A stretch of DNA of 64,000 nucleotides from Stichopus chloronotus (lineage: Eukaryota > Echinodermata > Holothuroidea > Aspidochirotida > Stichopodidae): NCBI GenBank assembly GCA_021234535.1, contig CM037835.1, positions 6,200,001-6,264,000 of the forward strand, written 5' to 3'. The stretch's first letter is position 1; each line of letters opens with the position of its first letter. Below, one piece after another: positions 60,801 through 64,000 of the stretch. A model generated the notes under the pieces. It was not told where the DNA came from, did no database searches, and worked only from the letters and a program-made list of their open reading frames with translations. The position numbers and the translations under genes were made by a program.

Positions 60801-62009
60801 GGTGGGATTATAAGCAACAAGGTTTTGGGGAGAGGGGTTCCTTCTGTTATTTATTCCTATTTTTGTTTGTTCACTGGGTAGTAAATGTATTTTTCAGATT
60901 ATTTAAGGTCACTTAATTACTCAGTAAAATCACTTAAAATCTTTCTTTTTTTTTCCCAATTTATTTTCTTTATTTGTTCTAGTCTCTTTATTTCTCTTCT
61001 TTGCCCTTCCTTGTTGTTAAGTTGATTTGAAGTCCTTTGGAAACTAAAGAATTACTTAAGGAAGTCGATCACAGTACTGAAGCAATCAACCGAGAAATAG
61101 CTGAACTGAAAAATCACATGAAAAACGTAACCTTTATGATATGTGTGCAACTGAACCTGATGCTTTTGTGCTCGTTTCTTGGTCTCTACCATACACTTTA
61201 GGATTTCAGTAATATGTAAAACCACCACCCACGTCTCTGTCTTCCTACTAATACTCTCCTCCTGTTTACATGTACCCTGGTGGTATTTTCAACCCTTCAC
61301 CAAGGGTCTAGCTTGTTTGTTCAGGTACTATCTGATGGCCTCATACAGGAAATGACTGAAACCCAGAATGGCCTGAGTGCAATGGATGAGCTTGCAGAAC
61401 GGTACAATACAGGAAAGTAAAAAAAACTGCATAATCTGAATACCTCACCTTCCAAAACAGGATTACTTTGCAAGAGTTGTTCTTTGACTTTGTCCACCTC
61501 AGTGCCTTTACCACACACTGCAGCAACATATTGCATGACAACCTTGCTAGCCTCTGGAAGACAAAGATGTAAAAAAGATTGAAAAAAACTGGGATGAGAT
61601 TAGTCTCTGTTTTGATGTCAAACAAACGAGAGACCATGAAGAAGACATATTCCCTCCCGCCTCTAACCCTCCTCCTCATATTTTTGGCATACTTCTCTTG
61701 GCAAACCTCTCTCCCTCCAGACTCTCAATACTGTCACAGTAAGCTGTGGGACACAGTTAAGGTAAGTTCTCTCATACTTGAATGTAAATATCACATCACC
61801 CATGTGACCCAGTGGCTCCCACTATCACACAAAACACTGAAGTTCATGACAGAATTCATATGAATGTGGCATCAATACACTGTAATTTATCAGCTCTAAA
61901 GGTGACTCCGTTACCTGTCTTCCCAGAACCGCTCTCCCCGGAGATGATGACGCATTGATCACGGTTTCTGTCTCTCATCGATCGGTAGGCATCGTCTGCG
62001 ATTGCATAT
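6759..62009 (-). CDS. MYO1B: Class I unconventional myosin, MYO1B/MYO1A-like (5'-partial, 23 exons)
   Basis: This is a single-headed, membrane-linked actin motor. The minus-strand join is 62009-61915, 61553-61449, 60153-60107, 49797-49734, 46998-46900, 44510-44404, 41611-41464, 35897-35689, 32924-32859, 32254-32087, 30590-30396, 30062-29892, 18134-18069, 17192-17125, 16666-16450, 15366-15217, 14180-14025, 13566-13492, 12812-12681, 12281-12175, 9831-9543, 8576-8449, 6879-6759. The exons total 2983 nt: one leading base, 993 whole codons and a stop. All junctions are GT-AG and in phase. P-loop is 24-31, switch I about 74-83, TEDS Glu252, switch II 305-310, IQ motifs 624-716, TH1 from about 740. 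Segments such as [20 protein letters not shown] and [16 protein letters not shown] fit MYO1A/B better than MYO1C, D, E or F. The short basic tail lacks SH3, which excludes the long-tailed MYO1E/F type. The missing N-terminus implies a full protein near 1075 residues, the usual MYO1B size. Whether it is orthologous to 1A, 1B or the ancestor of both cannot be settled here. Confidence 0.93.
6880..8448 (-). other. Intron (last)
   Basis: AT-rich intron between the last two coding exons. It contains a T/A-rich 7127-7137 run and a possible short interspersed repeat near 8118-8240. No further exon was seen. Confidence 0.7.
8118..8240 (+). repeat. Possible dispersed repeat of the 'tttgtatagtgcc' type
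   Basis: The stretch has ttgtatttgtatagtgccat, then caagtgaagctgctcatgac, and an A-rich end. It resembles a widespread animal repeat with a 'tttatatagcgcc..' start and a '..gctcaaggcgctttac' core. Assignment is from memory and low in certainty. Confidence 0.3.
8449..8576 (-). CDS. MYO1B: MYO1B exon: TH1, KGDFVI segment
   Basis: This 128-nt exon encodes residues 912-953, [20 protein letters not shown] then [14 protein letters not shown] and IEVKVLD, plus two bases. It aligns with human 'SKGDFLFSSDHLIEMATKLYRTTL'. The acceptor is ctccctctgtag and the donor gtaagt. Confidence 0.93.
8897..8920 (-). CDS. Possible 24-nt cassette microexon in TH1
   Basis: A stretch flanked by cattcttttcag and gtaact would encode QNQNFILQ, in phase 0 between ..FFVLHVKK and [10 protein letters not shown]. 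The tail reads well without it, since human MYO1B has only a short loop here. It could be an optional insertion or a chance match. Short open stretches between AG and GT are common in introns, so the support is weak. Confidence 0.22.
9164..9498. repeat. Foldback repeat built of ggacaatttccc-like modules
   Basis: Imperfect inverted repeat. The left half carries C-rich modules (cagacaatttccacccagtc, gggcaactccaccccctcc). The right half carries their complements (ggaggggtgggaattgctc, aagtggaaattgtcc, gtgaaagttgtcccatgg). It lies about 45 bp past the donor of the TH1 core exon and gives artefactual frames on both strands. It is a dispersed-element relic by structure. Confidence 0.7.
9543..9831 (-). 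CDS. MYO1B: MYO1B exon: TH1 / PH-like core
   Basis: This 289-nt exon encodes residues 815-911. It opens [20 protein letters not shown], continues [20 protein letters not shown], and ends [19 protein letters not shown]1 contains a PH-like fold that binds anionic phospholipids, mainly phosphoinositides. ADVVNKVxRxNGK is a strong MYO1A/B tail signature. The acceptor is tttccag and the donor gtaacg; it ends in phase 0. Confidence 0.95.
9908..10107. mobile_element. 200-bp MITE, copy 1
   Basis: A non-coding element bounded by inverted ends acaatcttggacaaaat..gggacac and gtgtccc..attttgtccaagattgt. It is flanked on both sides by CT, a possible 2-bp target duplication. It is nearly identical to the copy at 11711-11910. 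No transposase is present, so it would move only in trans. Confidence 0.85.
10738..10803 (+). repeat. tRNA-like relic (tRNA pseudogene or SINE head)
   Basis: A D-loop-like ggtctaag is followed 32 bases later by a good B box, ggttcgattc. The T arm pairs ccggg with cacgg at four of five positions around ttcgatt, and the end reads catgacca. No matching 5' acceptor half was found. It is thus a relic or SINE promoter rather than a functional tRNA gene. Confidence 0.4.
11711..11910. mobile_element. 200-bp MITE, copy 2
   Basis: Same length and orientation as the copy at 9908, differing at roughly seven positions by eye. It is flanked by AG on both sides. The two copies differ in flanking dinucleotide, which supports two insertions rather than one duplicated block. 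Confidence 0.85.
12175..12281 (-). CDS. MYO1B: MYO1B exon: TH1, DLFKDKK motif
   Basis: This 107-nt exon encodes residues 780-814, [20 protein letters not shown] then [15 protein letters not shown], plus two bases. It matches the MYO1A/B 'ASELFKDKKALYP' segment. The nearer AG at 12268 (gctacag) would put a stop in frame, so I chose the acceptor ctgtaaag at 12282-12283. The donor is gtatgt. Confidence 0.88.
12681..12812 (-). CDS. MYO1B: MYO1B exon: post-IQ / TH1 start
   Basis: This 132-nt exon encodes residues 736-779, [20 protein letters not shown] then SWPPSSSIH and [11 protein letters not shown]. Human MYO1B reads 'MPSLSPIDKNWPSRPY..ELKRIFHLWR', so the match is clear. This linker joins the neck to the membrane-binding tail. 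The acceptor is cccattcag and the donor gtgagt; phase 0 at both ends. Confidence 0.93.
13492..13566 (-). CDS. MYO1B: MYO1B exon: IQ4 end
   Basis: This 75-nt exon encodes residues 711-735, [20 protein letters not shown] then VRKLV. It matches the human MYO1B segment 'VRREYRKFFRANAGKKIYEF', which ends the lever arm. The acceptor is tctctgcag and the donor gtaagt; phase 0 at both ends. Confidence 0.94.
14025..14180 (-). CDS. MYO1B: MYO1B exon: IQ2 end, IQ3, IQ4 start
   Basis: This 156-nt exon encodes residues 659-710, [20 protein letters not shown], then [17 protein letters not shown] and [13 protein letters not shown]3 is [14 protein letters not shown] at about 671-690. IQ4 starts at about 698 and is completed by VRKDY in the next exon. 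The IQ glutamine is replaced (Thr674, His703), as is common in distal class I repeats. The acceptor is aactttcag and the donor gtattg. Confidence 0.93.
15217..15366 (-). CDS. MYO1B: MYO1B exon: lever start, IQ1 and half of IQ2
   Basis: This 150-nt exon encodes residues 609-658, [20 protein letters not shown], then [15 protein letters not shown] and [14 protein letters not shown]1 lies at about 624-643 and IQ2 begins at about 646; its second half is in the next exon. IQ motifs bind calmodulin or a related light chain. The acceptor is acaaatgcag and the donor gtaggg; phase 0 at both ends. Confidence 0.94.
15367..17124 (-). other. Introns flanking the converter exon
   Basis: Introns 15367-16449 and 16667-17124, on either side of the exon at 16450-16666. 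I see nothing distinctive in them. Confidence 0.7.
16450..16666 (-). CDS. MYO1B: MYO1B exon: SH1 helix, converter
   Basis: This 217-nt exon encodes residues 536-608, starting [17 protein letters not shown], then [16 protein letters not shown], and ending [12 protein letters not shown]. It covers the SH1/SH2 helices and the converter that swings the lever arm. RYKMLC and TWPxWxG are MYO1B-like. The acceptor is ttttaacag and the donor gtaagt. Confidence 0.96.
17125..17192 (-). CDS. MYO1B: MYO1B exon: PNELKQS..VRYLG
   Basis: This 68-nt exon encodes [20 protein letters not shown] then YL, residues 514-535, plus two bases of Gly536. It leads to the reactive-thiol (SH1) helix region; human MYO1B reads 'ALVCHQIRYLG' here. 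The acceptor is ttctctag and the donor gtgagt. Confidence 0.95.
17480..17840. repeat. Degenerate minisatellite, ~35-bp unit
   Basis: Repeated modules such as cacacactgcaaaaatgtcc, cacacactgcagcaacgtcc, cacacatagtagcaatgtcc and caaacattgcagcaatgcg recur at 33-38 bp. It lies in the 876-bp intron on one side of the YIRCIK exon and creates open frames on both strands that are not genes. Confidence 0.75.
18069..18134 (-). CDS. MYO1B: MYO1B exon: HW helix / YIRCIK
   Basis: This 66-nt exon encodes [20 protein letters not shown] then IK, residues 492-513. It is the helix after loop 2 and the strongly conserved YIRCIKPN strand. Phase is 0 at both ends. The acceptor is ttcttttag. The donor gtaaag runs straight into AGGTCAAAGGTCA-like sequence. 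Degenerate ~35-bp minisatellites flank the exon on both sides. Confidence 0.95.
18240..18620. repeat. Degenerate minisatellite, ~36-bp unit
   Basis: About ten copies of a unit like aatccttctgcataaggtcc then tcacatgagga, with phase drift and substitutions. It lies about 105 bp on the other side of the YIRCIK exon. Confidence 0.85.
20382..20565. repeat. Minisatellite, 24-bp unit
   Basis: About eight copies of a unit close to tacttcattaagctgtatca plus g. Because 24 is a multiple of three, it stays open in two plus frames and mimics a protein with 8-residue repeats (SCISTSLS-like). There is no reason to call it coding. Confidence 0.88.
20948..21098. repeat. Tandem duplication, 65-bp unit
   Basis: Two clear copies beginning tatgttatcttgtgaagt, at 20948 and 21013, and a third decayed partial copy from about 21075. 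A recent local duplication in the intron. Confidence 0.8.
21291..22073. repeat. Composite repeat A: ~145-bp DR1-type units, (CA)n and hairpin
   Basis: Five units share gtgacctcaaatgacctttg, caatagggatcatctactc, caagtatgacatcagtca and cttgagatattgtgtttaca. Unit starts fall at about 21305, 21424, 21569, 21714 and 21859. The array ends in a CA-rich tract (about 21990-22030) and a hairpin at 22047-22073 whose arms are gattcctt and aaggaatc. Minus-strand motifs match AGGTCAAAGGTCA. The same layout recurs at 31180-31995, so this is probably a dispersed element with an internal minisatellite. Confidence 0.85.
27478..27564 (-). CDS. MYO1B: Candidate cassette exon extending loop 2 (29 codons)
   Basis: This is a reading-frame island between the loop-2 exon and the NSVAELM exon. 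The acceptor is tttttgtccgaaag and the donor gtaagt. Its 87 nt are phase 0 at both ends, so skipping or inclusion keeps frame. It encodes [20 protein letters not shown] then PVTAACQIK. The end parallels the preceding exon: [14 protein letters not shown] beside [14 protein letters not shown]. By hand count it is about half G+C, well above flanking intron. An alternative acceptor at 27585 would give 108 nt, also in phase. Inclusion would add 29 residues between Lys491 and Asn492, moving the first TAGSKFK into an enlarged loop 2. Transcript support cannot be seen here. Confidence 0.6.
27565..29891 (-). other. Intron upstream of the loop-2 cassette
   Basis: Contains the foldback element at 27979-28404 and A-rich runs near 27680 and 29180. 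No other exon was seen. Confidence 0.7.
27979..28404. mobile_element. Foldback element with gttccgacac inverted arms
   Basis: The left arm reads cctaagttctgacacccc then ctatgttccgacaccaacta. The right arm reads ggtgtctgacataatgggtg then gagtgtcggaacatatgag and ends gtaacactagg. The arms pair through tatgttccgacac and its complement, with short internal subrepeats. No coding capacity was seen. Target duplication is not clear. Confidence 0.65.
29892..30062 (-). CDS. MYO1B: MYO1B exon: loop 2 region
   Basis: This 171-nt exon encodes residues 435-491. It opens [20 protein letters not shown], continues with LFPDGNPS, and ends [15 protein letters not shown]. The last third is actin-binding loop 2 and the start of the following helix. 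The acceptor is attcacag and the donor gtaaga; phase 0 at both ends. A second exon whose end resembles this one lies 2.3 kb downstream in the gene, at 27478-27564. Confidence 0.95.
30063..30395 (-). repeat. Short intron with 38-bp tandem duplication
   Basis: The 333-bp intron carries two copies of tactttagcaaagcaaaag then tacttga, at 30323-30348 and 30361-30386. The second ends three bases from the six-base donor gtaagt of the HYAG exon. Otherwise no distinctive signal. Confidence 0.8.
30396..30590 (-). CDS. MYO1B: MYO1B exon: [12 protein letters not shown] segment
   Basis: This 195-nt exon encodes residues 370-434. It opens [18 protein letters not shown], continues FLNKLN and KHEHFESR, and ends [10 protein letters not shown]. 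The LDEECLRPG and HYAG motifs are conserved lower 50K landmarks. The acceptor is tatttcag and the donor gtaagt; phase 0 at both ends. A 38-bp tandem duplication lies just past the donor. Confidence 0.95.
30591..32086 (-). other. Intron holding composite repeat B
   Basis: About half of this intron is the DR1-type array described at 31180-31995; the rest is AT-rich with no further signal. Confidence 0.75.
31180..31995. repeat. Composite repeat B: ~145-bp DR1-type units and (CA)n
   Basis: A second copy of the family seen at 21291-22073. Units at about 31545, 31682 and 31828 carry gatgacctttgacctccacc, caatag..ttctt, aacccacatactaagtatg and accttgagatattgtgt. Older units run back to about 31180. 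It ends in a CA-rich stretch (about 31960-31995), but I do not see the gattcctt hairpin after it. Confidence 0.8.
32087..32254 (-). CDS. MYO1B: MYO1B exon: relay helix and lower 50K
   Basis: This 168-nt exon encodes residues 314-369, starting [18 protein letters not shown] and ending [11 protein letters not shown]. The relay helix transmits nucleotide state to the converter. The oddity is the start: most myosins read (D/N)NSFEQ, but this gene reads HNRFEQ, with Arg316 in place of Ser. It also has [10 protein letters not shown] where MYO1B has EEQEEYIRED. The acceptor is aaaaaaacag and the donor gtatgt; phase is 0 at both ends. Confidence 0.94.
32255..35688 (-). other. Introns around the switch II exon
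   Basis: Introns 32255-32858 and 32925-35688. AT-rich with a C-run near 34450-34475; no repeat family or extra exon recognised. Confidence 0.7.
32859..32924 (-). CDS. MYO1B: MYO1B exon: switch II
   Basis: This 66-nt exon encodes [18 protein letters not shown] then EIFE, residues 292-313. Switch II is DIYGFE at 305-310; its Gly senses the ATP gamma-phosphate. Phase is 0 at both ends. The acceptor is ctcgatag, a weak pyrimidine tract, and the donor gtatgt. Confidence 0.94.
35689..35897 (-). CDS. MYO1B: MYO1B exon: cardiomyopathy loop and TEDS site
   Basis: This 209-nt exon encodes residues 222-291. It contains [19 protein letters not shown] and ends INQSIR. Counting back 16 residues from the Asp of DALCK (268) puts Glu252 at the TEDS position of the actin-binding cardiomyopathy loop. 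By the family rule, an acidic residue there means no heavy-chain phosphorylation is needed, as in vertebrate MYO1B. The usual DALAK reads DALCK here. The acceptor is tcttcacag and the donor gtaaga. Confidence 0.95.
35898..41463 (-). other. Intron upstream of the TEDS exon
   Basis: A 5.6-kb intron, mostly featureless AT-rich DNA. It has a CA-rich stretch near 36455-36490, a long T run near 41190-41208, and an exon-like island at 37137-37219 discussed in the findings. Confidence 0.7.
41464..41611 (-). CDS. MYO1B: MYO1B exon: MQVIGF / LKLGN segment
   Basis: This 148-nt exon encodes residues 173-221, starting [13 protein letters not shown], then [16 protein letters not shown], and ending VKITNQE plus one base. 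The IGF and LKLGN motifs are standard upper 50K landmarks. The acceptor is ccctggcag and the donor gtacga. The TTENGTEG stretch is a family-variable surface loop. Confidence 0.94.
44404..44510 (-). CDS. MYO1B: MYO1B exon: variable upper 50K segment
   Basis: This 107-nt exon encodes residues 137-172, with [15 protein letters not shown] and [11 protein letters not shown]. It corresponds to human MYO1B around 'LERDFSRYNYLSLD..DDAANFRTV', a poorly conserved stretch. The assignment therefore rests on position, phase and the DDxxNF core. The acceptor is gctttacag and the donor gtaggt. It leaves in phase 0. Confidence 0.9.
45081..45242. mobile_element. GGCC-rich element with inverted gttgtagtg ends
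   Basis: The ends gttgtagtg and cactacaac are inverted 9-mers. The interior repeats ggcc modules (aggccaaggccggccatga, aaggccaggggccagaggcc) and is much richer in G+C than its surroundings. It resembles a 'tgtagtcgagtcc..ggccaaggcc' repeat style I recall from marine invertebrate genomes; the family name is not known to me. Confidence 0.5.
46900..46998 (-). CDS. MYO1B: MYO1B exon: LLEKSR / FHIFYQLL
   Basis: This 99-nt exon encodes residues 104-136, beginning [11 protein letters not shown] and including [15 protein letters not shown]. It is a conserved motor segment near the nucleotide pocket. The acceptor is taatctttag and the donor gtgagt. It enters and leaves in phase 1. Confidence 0.94.
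46999..49733 (-). other. Intron in the upper 50K region
   Basis: A 2.7-kb AT-rich intron. I see no repeat family, extra exon or RNA gene in it. Confidence 0.7.
49734..49797 (-). CDS. MYO1B: MYO1B exon: upper 50K strand
   Basis: This 64-nt exon encodes residues 83-103, [12 protein letters not shown] followed by DPIGGVITN, plus the first base of Tyr104. It is the beta-strand pair after switch I and is almost invariant in class I myosins. The acceptor is tctggtttcag and the donor gtaagt. Confidence 0.95.
54016..54085. repeat. Minisatellite, 14-bp unit
   Basis: Five head-to-tail copies of ctctccgattcccc, one with a single change (gataccc). The plus strand is wholly C/T-rich apart from the gat core. 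Confidence 0.93.
57040..57640. repeat. Long foldback element
   Basis: The left arm includes ctagtgaaacttccgttcaa and catggttctcgagatatta. The right arm, reversed, includes acagtgaaacttccattcag and tgtggttcctgagatatga. Similarity continues outward to taatctaacc/taaatctgacc and inward to atctcctcacattgat/cttctccccacattgat. Arms are roughly 200 bp, diverged, around a centre near 57330. Probably an old mobile element. Confidence 0.72.
60107..60153 (-). CDS. MYO1B: MYO1B exon: switch I (47 nt)
   Basis: This very short exon encodes [16 protein letters not shown], residues 67-82. The NDNSSRF(G) switch I motif coordinates Mg-ATP; its last Gly comes from the next exon, 10.3 kb away. The acceptor is tctttttcag and the donor gtaagt. 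It is easily missed by gene finders because it is only 47 nt and overlaps an unrelated plus-strand open frame. Confidence 0.94.
60154..61914 (-). other. Introns between P-loop, helix and switch I exons
   Basis: Introns 60154-61448 and 61554-61914. The first has an A/G-rich run near 60630-60660 and T-rich runs near 60945; otherwise no signal. Confidence 0.7.
61449..61553 (-). CDS. MYO1B: MYO1B exon: post-P-loop helix
   Basis: This 105-nt exon encodes residues 32-66, starting [17 protein letters not shown] and ending [10 protein letters not shown]. It is the helix after the P-loop and the short, surface-exposed loop 1 region. The VCGKG and [13 protein letters not shown] segments are typical of MYO1A/B. 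The acceptor is tgtcttccag and the donor gtgagg. The phase is 1 at both ends. Confidence 0.95.
61915..62009 (-). CDS. MYO1B: MYO1B exon: P-loop (first exon in window)
   Basis: This 95-nt exon encodes residues 1-31, beginning [18 protein letters not shown] and ending in the Walker A P-loop GESGSGKT at 24-31, which holds the ATP phosphates. The acceptor is cttttccag and the donor gtaacg. It enters with one base of a split codon and leaves with a single G. The exon encoding the preceding 'YELSPHI'-type segment was not found between 62010 and 64000, so it should lie beyond the window. Confidence 0.95.
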
Positions 62010-64000
62010 CTGGAAAAGGACGGAAGACAAATCAACTACATGCGGGTGCAAATTTGACAAGAGACCATTCTTTATAACATCCTAAGCCCTCCTGTGTCTT
62101 AGCTCACTTCCTTCAACTCACAACCCATCTAACAACCTTGTTACCTGTTTGGAGCCTCATTACATTTTTCCCCACACATCATTATTTGATCGCCTCTCTC
62201 ACGATCGTTTCCCCTACCAAATTATCCCTCCATTACCTCATGATACCTGATTTCTCATCCTTCCTTTGCCTCATCAAATCTCCTTCCCTTCCATCCTTTG
62301 AATGTCTCCTTGTTTTCCTTCACTTCATCAACCTTTATCTGCTTCATAATTCTACCTCATTACCCTTTACCTGCCTCATGATCCAAACCCTTGCCACATT
62401 ATGCATCCTCTACCTCATTATTCCTCAGCTGATTTCTCATCCTCAATCTGCCTCAATAGCTTCTCTTGCCTTCGATCTTTCAAACGCCCAATCATTTCCT
62501 CTACATGTCACCATCAATCCCCTGAATCATAAATCTACCTTCTACATCATCTACCTTATTGTGCTCCCGCAAGAACCTCATACCTCTTAACCCAACACAT
62601 TATCCATCCATTATCTCATGACCCCTTACCTGCCCTTATCCTTCCTCTGCTTCATTCTTTATCCTGTACTTCCATTTTACCAATGTGCCTGATGACCTTT
62701 CCTTATTTACTGAACCATTTTTCTCCTGCCTTTCATAACACCACATGCCCCATCATCATTCTTTTGTATATCATCTTTCACTATCACTACATCATCCTTT
62801 CTTCCTCCTTCTTCCTTGATTTCTACTGCCTCATACCCCTTCCTCAACTAATTCCTACTCATTATCAATCCTTTAATTCAAAGTCCTCATCCTACCTAAT
62901 GCTTCCTCTTCCTCATAAACCTTCCCTCCTGCACTTCAATGATTATTATCTACTTCAACTCTAATTCTACAAATTTGTGAACCTTTTTACGGTTCTCTCT
63001 GTATTTATTCAGATAAAATATCAATCTATGTGATTATCCCAGAGTTTCTTTGTACAATTACTTCATTATATTGGACTCACTGGTGGTATTCACAAGTGAC
63101 TATACCTACCCCCTTGTAGGCAACATAATACTGTATTTCTGACAACAGAACATTGCCCACAGCAACACTTTTCTCATCAAAATCCATTTTTATCAATAAC
63201 TAAGTCTCTTTTCTAAAATCCATAGTAACAAAGAAAAAAACTGTTTTGGAACAAACTGAAAGGAGAGATGTTCTCCATTCCAGGAGGGCAATGACTCATC
63301 TAATTTATGTCATCCAATTATTCTGAATTTGAATGAATTTCCCTTTTCCTTCCTTATTTTATTCTTTTCTTGGTTTTGATTTTTTTTTCACGACTGAAGA
63401 CATTCGAGTTTGTGAGTAAGTAAGTGTGAGTAATACCGTACACTTACAACAGTGGAAATCATTACCTTCCAAGAAAGGAGAACAATTTCTCTCCATTCTT
63501 GATAAAAAGTCAAAAATGTACAAGTAAAATATCTTCCATTACCAAAGTATGTTACACACAAAAAAAATTGATTTTTACAGGACCATGGTCTTTGACTTGT
63601 GCCACTGAAGTAAGCACAACACAGTCACTCTGTCTGAGGGGACTGCAAAATGCTACTCAATTATATACCTCTTAATTTGTTTCCATGGTGACTCATCAGT
63701 GAATGGTTTTGTTGTGTCAGTAGCAGTAATACTGTGGGGGTTTTTTCTGTGATGGTTCTAAAAGCTGTACATGTATAGTAATTGTACGTATGTGGAGAAT
63801 TGAAAATTCTGCACAATGAACAGCACATTTCAAGATTAATATTGAATTTCTATCGTTCACGTTATACTGAAGGCAACTTTTCTTGATGTAACATAATGAG
63901 TTACCAGTGGCTTTTTTATTTTTTCTTTTCTTTTTTTTGTTACCTGAAAATTTATTACATTACAGGCAACAGTTTTTTGGGTTTTTTTTTTTCAAACAAG
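62010..64000 (-). other. Intron at the 5' side (continues beyond window)
   Basis: No upstream myosin exon was found here. It is dominated by the C/T-rich tract at 62090-62960. Beyond about 63000 the sequence is ordinary AT-rich DNA with T runs near the end. Confidence 0.6.
62090..62960. repeat. Pyrimidine-rich tract with degenerate tandem modules
   Basis: The plus strand is strongly biased to C and T for about 870 bp, with recurring modules such as attacctcatgatacc, acctgcctcatgatcc, tctacctcattattcct and tatctcatgacccc. It is best read as a decayed minisatellite. Two open frames in it, near 62138-62590 and 62683-62964, are Leu/Pro/Ser-rich products of the bias, not genes. Confidence 0.75.

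Noticed and set aside
62138..62964. Two long plus-strand open frames (150 and 93 codons)
   Set aside because: They are Leu/Pro/Ser/His-rich products of the pyrimidine-biased tract, with no domain, splice or start context.
1..64000. Prokaryote-type systems (operons, CRISPR arrays, ribosomal RNA, integrases)
   Set aside because: Spliced GT-AG exons of a metazoan-type myosin, long AT-rich introns and animal-type repeats exclude this; the tandem repeats lack CRISPR-like conserved repeats with unique spacers.

Overview
This is a eukaryotic, probably metazoan, window. It is AT-rich and intron-rich, with no operons. One gene dominates: a class I unconventional myosin on the minus strand, closest to the vertebrate MYO1B/MYO1A group. 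I could join 23 coding exons by reading frame. They run from 62009 (5' end, cut off by the window) down to a TAA stop at 6759-6761, and every junction is GT-AG with matching phase. The exons encode 993 residues: most of the motor (P-loop, switch I, TEDS site, switch II, relay, loop 2, converter), a neck of four IQ motifs, and a complete basic TH1 tail. About 80 N-terminal residues, the 5' UTR and the promoter lie beyond 64000. Residue numbers below count from the first whole codon in the window.

Layout along the plus strand. 1-4250: non-coding sequence I cannot assign. 4275-4451: a possible last coding exon of a plus-strand gene, with AATAAA 57 bases after its stop; if real, the two genes converge tail to tail. 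4514-6758: 3' UTR and intergenic sequence with a 25-bp minisatellite. 6759-18134: TH1, neck, converter and lower motor exons. 18135-29891: a long repeat-rich interval holding one extra, conserved-looking cassette exon at 27478-27564. 29892-49797: central motor exons. 49798-60106: a 10-kb intron. 60107-62009: the nucleotide-binding exons. 62010-64000: intron, with a long pyrimidine-rich tract.

The introns hold most of the other structure. There are two 200-bp MITE copies with 2-bp target duplications, and two copies of a composite repeat with ~145-bp units carrying DR1-like AGGTCAAAGGTCA motifs and ending in (CA)n. There are three foldback elements, a GGCC-rich element with inverted ends, a tRNA-like relic, and several minisatellites. 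From memory, these repeat styles recall marine invertebrate deuterostomes such as echinoderms; this is inference, not a demonstrated identification.

I see no defence system, operon or other gene cluster. The best candidate for something undescribed is the 29-codon cassette exon. Its C-terminal half resembles the end of the preceding loop-2 exon, it keeps phase 0 at both ends, and inclusion would lengthen the actin-binding loop 2 of the motor.
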